A stretch of 64,000 bases of DNA, taken from Teichococcus rhizosphaerae. GTDB lineage: Bacteria > Pseudomonadota > Alphaproteobacteria > Acetobacterales > Acetobacteraceae. How positions within the stretch are numbered: the stretch's first letter is position 1; each line of letters starts with the position of its first letter. Position numbers and translations under genes: made by a program. The notes beneath the pieces are model-generated. The model made no database searches. It was given only the letters and a program-made list of their open reading frames with translations, and was not told where the DNA came from. Positions 26,121-33,846 of this stretch are shown here, piece by piece. The DNA lies in contig NZ_PDNU01000023.1 of NCBI RefSeq assembly GCF_002631185.1, positions 23,728-87,727 of the forward strand, in the 5' to 3' direction.

Positions 26121-27092
26121 TCAGCCCACCTTGTGCGGGGCGGGCTCGCCGCGCAGCAGCACGGCGTCGAGGTTGTCGAGGCAGCGGAAGCCCATGGCAT
26201 CCCGCGTCTCCACCGTGGCGCTGCCGAGATGCGGCAGCAGCACCAGGTTGGGCGTGGTGTGGTAGCCCTCGAAGATGTTCGGTTCGCCGTCGAACACATC
26301 GAGGCCGGCGGCGCGCAGGTGGCCCGATTGCAGCGCCGCGCAGAGCGCCGCGTCATCCACCGTGGTGCCGCGCCCGGTGTTGACGACGATGGCGCCCCGC
26401 CGCAGCAGGGCGATGCGCCGCGCATCCAGCCAGTGCCGCGTGGCCGCGCCGCCGGGGATGTGCATGGAGAGCACGTCGATGGCGCCGAGGAACGCCGTGT
26501 CGTCGGCGTGGTAGGTGGCGCCCTGCTCCTCCGCCTCGGGCAGGCGGTTGCGGTTGCGGTAGTGGATCTCCATCCCGAAGCCGCGCGCCATCCGCGCCAG
26601 CGCCTGGCCGATCCGGCCCATGCCGAGGATGCCGAGGCGCTTGTTCTCCAGCGTCACGCCCATGAGCTGGGTGGGCGCCCAGCCGGTCCAGCCACGGGCG
26701 CGCACCAGCCGCTCCGCCTCGCCGCCGCGCCGGGCGGCGGTCAGGATCAGCAGCATGGCGATCTCGGCCGTGGCCACGCTCAGCACGTCCGGCGTGTTGG
26801 TCACGGTGATGCCGCGCGCCGCCGCCGCCGCCAGGTCGATATGGTCGGTGCCGACGCTGAAGGTGGCGATGACCTTCACGCTGTCCGGCAGGGCCGCGAT
26901 GCTCTCGGCCTTCATCGGGTCGCCGGCGGCGCAGAGGATGCCCGCCGCGCCTCCCTCCGCCGCCGCCCCGGCGATCTGCGCGCCCGTCATCGGCACGTCG
27001 GCGGGGTTGGGGATGGTGATGTAGTCCCGCTGCGCCCGCGCCTCGACGGCGTCCGGAAAGCGGCGGGTCAGCAGGAGGGCGGGCTTGCTCAT
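26121..27092 (-). CDS. D-2-hydroxyacid dehydrogenase (glyoxylate/hydroxypyruvate reductase-like)
   Basis: The 323-residue enzyme has the substrate-side segment SVGTDHIDLAAAAARGITVTN (positions about 80-100) and the NAD(P) motif LGILGMGRIGQALA. The catalytic trio follows the family order: Arg in NTGRGTTVDDAAL, Glu in FDGEPNI and His in LLPHLGSATVETR. It would reduce 2-keto acids such as glyoxylate or hydroxypyruvate. It starts 5 bases after a paralogue ends, so the pair arose by tandem duplication or joint transfer and is co-transcribed. Confidence 0.87.
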   Translation of the reverse strand: MSKPALLLTRRFPDAVEARAQRDYITIPNPADVPMTGAQIAGAAAEGGAAGILCAAGDPMKAESIAALPDSVKVIATFSVGTDHIDLAAAAARGITVTNTPDVLSVATAEIAMLLILTAARRGGEAERLVRARGWTGWAPTQLMGVTLENKRLGILGMGRIGQALARMARGFGMEIHYRNRNRLPEAEEQGATYHADDTAFLGAIDVLSMHIPGGAATRHWLDARRIALLRRGAIVVNTGRGTTVDDAALCAALQSGHLRAAGLDVFDGEPNIFEGYHTTPNLVLLPHLGSATVETRDAMGFRCLDNLDAVLLRGEPAPHKVG

Positions 27093-27097
27093 GCGGA

Positions 27098-28084
27098 TCA
27101 GCTCCAGATCGGGTCGATGGGCGGGCGGCCGCCGAGCACGGCCGCGATGTTGTCGAGGCAGCGGTGGCCCATGGCGTCGCGCGTTTCCACCGTGCCGCTG
27201 CCGACATGCGGCGACAGCGCCACGTTGGGCAGCTCGATGAAGCGGCGGTCGAAGCGCGGCTCGCCCTCGAACACGTCGAGGCCGGCGGCGGCGATGTGGC
27301 CGTCGCGCAGCAGCGCGATCAGCGCCTCCTCGTCGATCAGCCCGCCGCGCGCGGCGTTCACCACCACCGCGCCGCGCGGCAGCAGGCGCAGCGTCTCGCC
27401 GTTCAGCACATGGCGGGTGGCGGGCGTCAGCGGCGAATGGAGCGAGAGGAACTGGCTCTGCCGCAGCAGGTCGTGCAGCGATGCCACGTAGTGCGCGCCT
27501 TCCTCCATGGCGGGCGGCAGCGGGGCCACGTCATGGTAGAGCACGCGCATGTCGAAGCCGCGCGCGCGCCGCGCGACCGCCCGCCCGATCCGCCCCATGC
27601 CGAGGATGCCGAGCGTCTTGTCCCAGACGCGCACGCCCAGGAAGTCGCCCATGCTGCGTGGCCCCCAGGCGTCTCGCCGCATCAGCGCATCGGCCTCCGG
27701 CAGGCGGCGGGCGGCGGAAAGCAGCAGGGAGAAGGCGAGGTCGGCGGTGCAGCCGGTCAGCACGTCCGGCGTGTTGGTGACGATGAGGCCGCGCGCCTTG
27801 GCCGCCGCCACGTCCACATGGTCGAACCCCACCGAGCAGGTGGCGGCCACCTTCACCTGGGGCGGGAGGGCGGCGATGTATTCGGCATCGAGCCGGAAGC
27901 CGGAGCTGAACAGCAGGGCCTCGGCGGCGTGGCCGCGCAGCAGGTCGAGCGATTCCTCGCGCCCGAAATCCCGCTCCACCGCGATGGCACCGTCATATTC
28001 CGCCGCCGCCCGGGCCGTGATGGCGGGCGGCATGCGCCGGACCGAGACGAGGCGATGGCGCGCTGCCGCGCTCTGTGCGGACAT
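27098..28084 (-). CDS. D-2-hydroxyacid dehydrogenase, tandem paralogue
   Basis: The 328-residue enzyme has SVGFDHVDVAAAKARGLIVTN, the cofactor motif LGILGMGRIGRAVA, and catalytic Arg (NAARGGLIDEEAL), Glu (FEGEPRF) and His (LSPHVGSGTVETR). It is clearly related to its downstream neighbour and to the gene at 58168-59133, but not identical in sequence. It is the first gene of the run ending in the flavin reductase. Its ATG at 28084 faces the SDR gene; the 163-bp gap between them shows no clear operator. Confidence 0.87.
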   Translation of the reverse strand: MSAQSAAARHRLVSVRRMPPAITARAAAEYDGAIAVERDFGREESLDLLRGHAAEALLFSSGFRLDAEYIAALPPQVKVAATCSVGFDHVDVAAAKARGLIVTNTPDVLTGCTADLAFSLLLSAARRLPEADALMRRDAWGPRSMGDFLGVRVWDKTLGILGMGRIGRAVARRARGFDMRVLYHDVAPLPPAMEEGAHYVASLHDLLRQSQFLSLHSPLTPATRHVLNGETLRLLPRGAVVVNAARGGLIDEEALIALLRDGHIAAAGLDVFEGEPRFDRRFIELPNVALSPHVGSGTVETRDAMGHRCLDNIAAVLGGRPPIDPIWS

Positions 28085-28247
28085 GGCTTCCTGAACTCCC
28101 GTGTTTTGCGGGTAGCTTAACCGCGTCCCCGGCCCTGGCCAGACCCCCCTTCCCAGGAATGCCCCACCCTGCCCGGAATGGCCGTCTTGCCAGGGGCGGG
28201 GGAAGGGTTCACCGTCCGCGCCCTTTCCTGTCGGGAGTGTGTGGACC

Positions 28248-29036
28248 ATGGATCTGGGCCTGAGCGGGCGTCGCGCCCTGGTGATGGGGGCCTCGAAGGG
28301 CCTCGGCCGTTCGATCGCCGATGCGCTGGCGGCGGAGGGGGTGGCCGTCGCCGTCTCCGGCCGCAACCAGGAGAGCCTCGACCGCGTGGCGGCCGAGCTG
28401 CAGGCGCTCGGCGCGCCGAAGGCGGTCGGCATCCCGGCGGACGTGGCCGAGGGCGCGCAGATGGACCGCCTGGCCGATGCCGCCGTGGCGGCGCTGGGCG
28501 GCGTGGACATCCTGGTGCTGAACCATGGCGGCCCGCCGACCTGCTCGGCGCTGGAGATGAAGCAGGAGGACCTGGTCACCTGGTTCCAGCGCATCGTGCT
28601 CTCCCCCATCCGCATCGCCAACCGGCTGATCCCCGGCATGCGCGAGCGGAAGTGGGGCCGCATCCTGGCGGTGGGCTCCACCGGCATGGTGCAGCCGCTG
28701 CCCGGCCTGGCGCTGTCCAACACGCTGCGCGCCTCCATCGTCGGCTGGAACAAGACCCTCTCGGCCGAGCTGGCGGGCGAGGGCATCACCTGCAACATCC
28801 TGGCCCCCGGCGCCTTCGCGACCGACCGCACCGCCGAGACCCTGGCCGCCGCCGCCGCCAAGACGGGCAAGAGCATCGAGGCGCTGGTGGCCGAGCGTTC
28901 CGCCGCCATTCCCGCCGGCCGCTATGGCGAACCGCCGGAATTCGGGCCGATGGCCGCCTTCCTTGCCTCCGACAAGGCCGCCTACACCACGGGCCGCATC
29001 CACATCATCGATGGCGGGGCCGTCCGCTGTGTCTGA
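28248..29036 (+). CDS. SDR-family oxidoreductase with atypical active site
   Basis: The 262-residue protein has a TGxxxGxG-like cofactor motif (MGASKGLGRSIA), NHGG in place of NNAG, and the classical fold length. The catalytic Ser is present in VGSTGM, but 13 residues later Tyr is replaced by Ser and the Lys four further is Arg (LALSNTLRAS). The usual Y-x-x-x-K pair is therefore missing, so catalysis must differ or be lost. GGGAG at 28233-28237 supports ATG 28248. The stop lies one base before the ATG of the Zn hydrolase, so the two are coupled. Confidence 0.85.
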   Translation: MDLGLSGRRALVMGASKGLGRSIADALAAEGVAVAVSGRNQESLDRVAAELQALGAPKAVGIPADVAEGAQMDRLADAAVAALGGVDILVLNHGGPPTCSALEMKQEDLVTWFQRIVLSPIRIANRLIPGMRERKWGRILAVGSTGMVQPLPGLALSNTLRASIVGWNKTLSAELAGEGITCNILAPGAFATDRTAETLAAAAAKTGKSIEALVAERSAAIPAGRYGEPPEFGPMAAFLASDKAAYTTGRIHIIDGGAVRCV

Positions 29037-29037
29037 G

Positions 29038-30309
29038 ATGGCCACCCGCCTGAACCTGGTGCCGGATGTCGAGCTGGCCGCCCGCATGTTCGACGAGCTG
29101 CGGGAAAGGAGCCGCGACGGCGAGGGCGTGACGCGCGAGGCCTATGGCCCCGGCGAGCGCATGGCCCACGCCCTCGCCCGGCGCGAGGCCGAGGCGCTGG
29201 GGCTGGAGGTGAGCGCCGACCCGGTCGGCAACCTCTACATGACCCTGCCCGGGCGCGACCGGGCGGCGCCGCGCGTGCTGCTCGGCAGCCATCTCGACTC
29301 CGTGCCCAATGGCGGCAACTACGATGGCGCGGCCGGCGTGCTGGCGGGCCTCGCCGCCGTCTCGGGCCTGAAGCGGGCGGGCTTCACGCCGGGGCGCGAC
29401 ATCGTGGTGATGGCGACGCGGGCGGAGGAGGCGGGGGCCTGGTTCCCCACCTCCTATCCCGGCAGCCGCGGCGCGCTGGGCCGGCTGAAGCCCGAGGAGC
29501 TGCAGGTGCGGCGCCAGGACAGCGGCCGCACGCTGGCCGAGCACATGCGCGAGGAAGGCTTCGACCCCGACTTCGCCGCGCGCGGCGAGCGCGTGCTGAC
29601 GCCGGAGAACACCGCCGCCTTCCTGGAGCTGCATATCGAGCAGGGGCCGGTGCTGGACGCGGAGCGCATCCCCGTGGCCATCGTCACCGGCATCCCGGGC
29701 AGCCGGCGGCTGCGCCAGGGGCGGGTGCTCGGCGAGTACAACCATTCGGGCGGCACGCCGCGCCGCTACCGCCGCGACGCCGCCATCGCGCTGGCCGAGC
29801 TGGCGGTGGCGCTGGACGAGGAATGGGCGCTGCTGGAGGCGCGCGGCCACACCCTGGTCGTCACCTTCTGCACGCTCGCCACCACGGCGGAGGCGGGCTT
29901 CACCAAGATCCCCGGCGAGGCCACCTTCATGCTGGACGTGCGCAGCGTGAACCCGGCCAGCGTCGATGCCATCTTCGCGGCGCTCGCGCGCAAGGTGCCG
30001 GAGATCGAGGCGCGGCGTGGCGTGCGCTTCGATCTGGGGGCCGAGACCGGCTCGCTGGCCTCGCCCATGGATGCGGGCCTCCGCGCCGCCCTCGCCCGCG
30101 CGGCGGAAGCGGCAGGGGTGCGGCACCGCGAGATGGCCTCGGGCGGCGGGCATGACGCGGCGGCCTTCGGCGCGGCCGGCATCCCGGCCGCCATGCTGTT
30201 CGTGCGCAACCAGAATGGCAGCCACAATCCGCACGAGGCGATGCGGATGGAGGACTTCGCGGAAGCCTGCGCCGTGGTGACGCACTGGCTGGCCGAGGCC
30301 GCGGGCTGA
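29038..30309 (+). CDS. Zn-dependent amidohydrolase, N-carbamoyl-amino-acid hydrolase / allantoate amidohydrolase type
   Basis: The 423-residue M20-type enzyme has the metal ligands in GSHLDSVPNGGNYDGAAG (His and Asp), RAEEAGAW (Glu), LELHIEQGPVL (His) and SHNPHEAM (His). The lid/dimer domain is inserted mid-protein. Such enzymes hydrolyse N-carbamoyl-L-amino acids, allantoate or ureidoglycine. In this family the segment after RAEE often reads GxRF; here it is AGAWFPTSYPGSRG. The start ATG at 29038 directly follows the SDR stop; a GTG at 29029 overlapping it is the alternative. Substrate unresolved. Confidence 0.85.
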   Translation: MATRLNLVPDVELAARMFDELRERSRDGEGVTREAYGPGERMAHALARREAEALGLEVSADPVGNLYMTLPGRDRAAPRVLLGSHLDSVPNGGNYDGAAGVLAGLAAVSGLKRAGFTPGRDIVVMATRAEEAGAWFPTSYPGSRGALGRLKPEELQVRRQDSGRTLAEHMREEGFDPDFAARGERVLTPENTAAFLELHIEQGPVLDAERIPVAIVTGIPGSRRLRQGRVLGEYNHSGGTPRRYRRDAAIALAELAVALDEEWALLEARGHTLVVTFCTLATTAEAGFTKIPGEATFMLDVRSVNPASVDAIFAALARKVPEIEARRGVRFDLGAETGSLASPMDAGLRAALARAAEAAGVRHREMASGGGHDAAAFGAAGIPAAMLFVRNQNGSHNPHEAMRMEDFAEACAVVTHWLAEAAG

Positions 30310-30311
30310 AA

Positions 30312-30347
30312 GCGTGGGCCGGGAAGGCATCCCATCCCGGCCCACGC
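30312..30347. terminator. Hairpin between convergent genes
   Basis: A perfect 13-bp stem, GCGTGGGCCGGGA with TCCCGGCCCACGC, closes a 10-base loop. It lies between the stops of the Zn hydrolase (plus) and the cadherin-like gene (minus). CTTCTC follows on the plus strand. It probably serves both directions. Confidence 0.65.
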
Positions 30348-30351
30348 CTTC

Positions 30352-32910
30352 TCAGACGATGCTGACGGGCGCGCCGAAGGCCACGTTGTCCAGCCACAGG
30401 TCGGCGAGGCCGAACACGGGCGCTTCCTCCTCGCTGAAGATCACCGCGGCGAAGCCGAGCTGGTAGGTGCCGCTCTCCTCCACGGTGAAGTAGAGGTTGC
30501 TCCAGTCGCCGCCCGTTTCCGCGACCACGTAGATCTGGGCGTGGTCGTCATTCTGGAGCGAGATCAGGCCCAGGGTCTCGTAGCCGCCGGGTACGTCGTT
30601 CGCGAGCCAGAGATCGAAGGACACGGTCTGCCCCGCCTCGAGCTGCACCGTCGTCTTGACGGCGGAAGCCTCCAGATGGAGAGGCGCCGGCACGACGATC
30701 TCGGTGCCGCCCAGGAAGGCCGTCAGCCCCGCGAGATCGGCGCCCGGCACGAGGCCCGGAATGGCCGACATCAGCACTTCCCCGGCTGGAAGGTCGTTGG
30801 CGTCCATCACGGTGCCGAAGCTTTCCCAGCCCTGCAGCCCGTCCTCGAAGGTGAAGTCGATGCCCGGCGCCTCGTCCGTGCCGGCGATGGTGATGGCGAT
30901 CTGCGTCTCGGTGCCGTCCGCCGCGCGGACGGTAACGGTGTCGGTCAGGCTGTCGCCTTCCTCCAGCGCCTGCACCTCGGGGCGGTCATGGCCGGCGAAG
31001 GTGTAGATCCAGTCGCCCTCGCGGGAGATGTAGAGGCTGCCATACGCGCTCTCCACGACATCCTCCTGGAAATAGGACTGGCAGCGGTCCGGGTCGTGGA
31101 TGGTCAGCGTGCCGAAGGCGGTGGCGATGTCGTCCTCGACCACCGTGCCGGTGCTGAGGCCGCCGAAGGTGGGCGCCTCCGGCAGGTCGCTCACGCTGAG
31201 GGTGAAGGGGGTGACGACGGAAAGCCCGTGCCCGCCACGGTCCGTCGCCGTGACGTTGAGGCTGACGGTCGCGGCCTCCTCATGGTCGAGGGCGATCCCG
31301 TCCCGCAGCTTCAGCAGGTTGCCCACCACCTCGAAGCGGCCGTCATCCACGCTGAAGGCATGGGTGTCCCCCGCATCCGGGTCGATCGCGGCGAGGGTGC
31401 CGACCACCGCGCCGGCGGCGTTCTCCCACAGGTTGTGGCCGCTCAGGCGGATGTCGGAGGGCGAGTCGTTGCTGTCCAGCACCGGCAGGGTGAAGCTCCG
31501 CTCGGTGACGAGGCCATGCGAGTCGGTCGCCTTCACGCAGACGGTGATCTCCGCCTCCGCCTCGAAGTCGAGCGAGACGCCGTCCCGCAGCTTCAGCAGG
31601 TTGCCGTCCACCACCTCGAAGCGCGCATCCTCCGTGCTGAAGCACAGGCTGTCGCCGGCATCCGGGTCGGTGGCGGAAAGCCGGCCGAGATTGGCGCCGG
31701 CCAGGTTCTCGTGGAGCGGGACCGTGTCGAGGGCGAGGGCGGCAGGGGCCTCGTTGATGTCGCACACCGCGAGGTCGAAGGCGCGGGTGACGGACAGGCC
31801 GGTGGCGTCGGTCGCGGTGAGGGCGAGGCGCAGCGCCGGCTCGGCCTCGAAGTCGAGGGCGATGCCGTCCTTCAGCTTCAGCACGCCGTCCACGACCTCG
31901 AAGCGCTCGTCATCGACGGACCAGGCGAAGCTGTCGCCATCCGGGTCCCGCGCCTCCACCAGGCCCACCACGGCGCCGGGCCGCGCCTCCTGAAGCACCC
32001 GCTCGCCCGTCAGGGTGATCTCGGTGGGCGCCTCGTGGACGGGCCGGGCGCAGCGCTGCTCGCGGATGCCGTGCTCCAGGTAGTGCAGCATCGGGTTGAT
32101 GCCGGCGGCGGCGACATCGGGGTTGTCGGCCAGGTACTTGGCGGCATCGAACTCGGGCGAGGGGTTGCGCTGCTCGCGCCAGCCGAAGCGCAGGTAATGC
32201 TCCAGCGGGTCCATGCCGGAGGCGGCGACGTCGGGGTTCTCCGACAGGTAGTGGTCGCGGTCGAACACGGCGTTGGCGGCGCGGCCCTCGGCGCGGCCGA
32301 ACAGCACGTAATGCTGCTGCGGGCTCATCCCCGAGGCGGCGACATCGGGGTTCCGCGCCAGGTAGTACTCGGCGTCGAAGCCCATCACCTGCAACGACCC
32401 CGGCGTCGCGGAGCGGCCCTCGAAGCGGCCATGGGCGATGTAGTGCTCGAGCGGGTTGATGCCGGAGGCGGCGACATCCGGATTGGCGGCCAAATAGGCG
32501 TCCGTGTCGAAGAAGGGGGAGGGGTCGCGGCCCTCCAGCCAGCCGAAGACGCGGTAATGCGTCAGCGGGTCCATGCCCGAGGCGGCGACATCCGGGTTGG
32601 CGGCCAGATAGGCCTTCGCGTCGAACAGCCCGCCGGTGTCGCGCCCTTCCCGCCAGCCATGGGAAGCGTAGTGGCCATCCGCGTCCAGCCCGGCCAGCCA
32701 CACATCGTGGTTGCGGCTGTAGTAGAGCAGGTCATCGACCAGCAGGTCGCCATTCGTGTCGTCCACCGTGCCGTCGGCGAAGACATAGCGCCCGCCCGCG
32801 GCAAGCTCGGTGCGCTCGCCGCCCGGGCCGCGGATGGTGACCACGCCGCCATTCTGCACGATGGTCGCCTCGGTCAGACGAAAGCTGAAGGTTGTGGTGT
32901 TGATGGACAT
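30352..32910 (-). CDS. Large repeat protein with cadherin-like and VCBS-like domains, probable surface or secreted protein
   Basis: The 852-residue protein has no N-terminal signal peptide. Residues 62-286 hold six units of about 33-44 residues with the core YLAANPDVAASGMDPLxHY (the first degenerate). Three cadherin-like domains of about 97 residues follow (about 294-388, 389-485 and 486-583), each with DPDxGD and FEVVxGxLLKLxDGxxLDFE, then a VCBS-like domain (about 584-685) and a C-terminal beta-rich domain (about 690-852). The repeat core occurs in bacterial adhesins and calcium-binding exoproteins. No GGxGxD calcium repeats and no secretion genes are nearby. Type I secretion is inferred only. 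The protein is acidic. Confidence 0.8.
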   Translation of the reverse strand: MSINTTTFSFRLTEATIVQNGGVVTIRGPGGERTELAAGGRYVFADGTVDDTNGDLLVDDLLYYSRNHDVWLAGLDADGHYASHGWREGRDTGGLFDAKAYLAANPDVAASGMDPLTHYRVFGWLEGRDPSPFFDTDAYLAANPDVAASGINPLEHYIAHGRFEGRSATPGSLQVMGFDAEYYLARNPDVAASGMSPQQHYVLFGRAEGRAANAVFDRDHYLSENPDVAASGMDPLEHYLRFGWREQRNPSPEFDAAKYLADNPDVAAAGINPMLHYLEHGIREQRCARPVHEAPTEITLTGERVLQEARPGAVVGLVEARDPDGDSFAWSVDDERFEVVDGVLKLKDGIALDFEAEPALRLALTATDATGLSVTRAFDLAVCDINEAPAALALDTVPLHENLAGANLGRLSATDPDAGDSLCFSTEDARFEVVDGNLLKLRDGVSLDFEAEAEITVCVKATDSHGLVTERSFTLPVLDSNDSPSDIRLSGHNLWENAAGAVVGTLAAIDPDAGDTHAFSVDDGRFEVVGNLLKLRDGIALDHEEAATVSLNVTATDRGGHGLSVVTPFTLSVSDLPEAPTFGGLSTGTVVEDDIATAFGTLTIHDPDRCQSYFQEDVVESAYGSLYISREGDWIYTFAGHDRPEVQALEEGDSLTDTVTVRAADGTETQIAITIAGTDEAPGIDFTFEDGLQGWESFGTVMDANDLPAGEVLMSAIPGLVPGADLAGLTAFLGGTEIVVPAPLHLEASAVKTTVQLEAGQTVSFDLWLANDVPGGYETLGLISLQNDDHAQIYVVAETGGDWSNLYFTVEESGTYQLGFAAVIFSEEEAPVFGLADLWLDNVAFGAPVSIV
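32053..32727 (-). repeat. Six tandem NPDVAA-type coding repeats
   Basis: Within the large repeat protein six units are visible at residues about 62-90 (degenerate), 96-128, 134-166, 178-210, 216-248 and 254-286. Each has a Tyr-Leu, an Asn-Pro-Asp-Val-Ala-Ala core, then Pro-Leu-x-His-Tyr and a Gly-x-x-E-x-R end. Confidence 0.85.
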
Positions 32911-33050
32911 GATTCCCCCGAACCAGCAGGCGCTTTCCAGAAATTCGTCGGAACTGACGGTTTTTTATACGTTGTTAATTAATTCGTTGTCCGATCAAAA
33001 ATTCGTTTTCATGGAATCATTAGTGAGGCAATGTAAGGAGAGTACTCGCC
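32911..33050. promoter_or_regulatory. AT-rich divergent promoter region
   Basis: This 140-bp gap between the repeat-protein gene (minus) and the UPF0178 gene (plus) is the most AT-rich part of the window. A minus-strand TATAAA at 32969-32964 may be a -10 element. GGGGGA precedes the minus-strand ATG and AAGGAGAG the plus-strand ATG. Confidence 0.5.
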
Positions 33051-33572
33051 ATGACTGACCAAGGCCTGCAAGCGCCTGAAATCTGGGTGGATGGCGATGC
33101 CTGCCCGGTGCGGGAGGAAGTCTTCCGCGTGGCCGGCCGGCTCAACCTTGTGGTGCACGTCGTGTCGAACGGGGCGCGCGGCATCCGGCTGCCGGAGGCG
33201 CCCTGGATCCGCCGCGTCATCGTGGCCGAAGGGGCGGACGCCGCCGATGACTGGATCGCCGAACGGATCCGCGGGCAGGATCTCTGCATCACGGCCGACA
33301 TCCCGCTGGCCTCGCGCTGCCTGGAGCGCGGCGCCCGCGCGCTGGCGCCGAACGGCCGTGTCTGGACCACCGACAACATCGGTAGCGCCCTGGCGGGGCG
33401 GGAGGTGGCGCGCCACCTGCGCGAGATCGGCGCCGCCACGCGCGGGCCGGCGCCGATGGCCGCCGCCGACAGGTCGCGCTTCCTGTCGGCGCTGGAGACG
33501 GAGGTGCAGGCGGCCATCCGCGGCGTGCGCGGCGCGGCGCCGACGCTGTGGCGGCCAGGGCTGGAGTTCTGA
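33051..33572 (+). CDS. UPF0178 / YaiI-YqxD family protein
   Basis: The 173-residue protein has the family start IWVDGDACPVREEVFRVA, then VVSNG, the VAEGADAADDWIAE stretch and CITADIPLASRCLERGA. It is a PIN-like fold of unknown function, widespread in bacteria, and of normal length. It has its own ribosome binding site. The 274-bp gap after it (33573-33846) shows no recognisable gene. Confidence 0.9.
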   Translation: MTDQGLQAPEIWVDGDACPVREEVFRVAGRLNLVVHVVSNGARGIRLPEAPWIRRVIVAEGADAADDWIAERIRGQDLCITADIPLASRCLERGARALAPNGRVWTTDNIGSALAGREVARHLREIGAATRGPAPMAAADRSRFLSALETEVQAAIRGVRGAAPTLWRPGLEF

Positions 33573-33846
33573 GGCGGCGGCGAGGGCTGGCGGCCTCTCC
33601 CCCCCCGCCTCATCCTTCTCCGCCGGTCAGGTCATGGGGGCCTCGGGCGCCGGCAGGGCCCGCACCTTCAGCGTGCCCGGAGGGCGGCGGGGATCTCCCG
33701 CCGCACCGGCGCGGCATCCTGGCGCGCCGGCGGCCACCGGCGAGCAGGCCGGCCTTGCAGGGGCCGCCAACCGCCGGATGCGCGGCCCGCGCATGAGGGG
33801 AGATGCCCCGCCGCGCCGGCGGTTGCCCCGGGCGCCTCCTGGCGGC

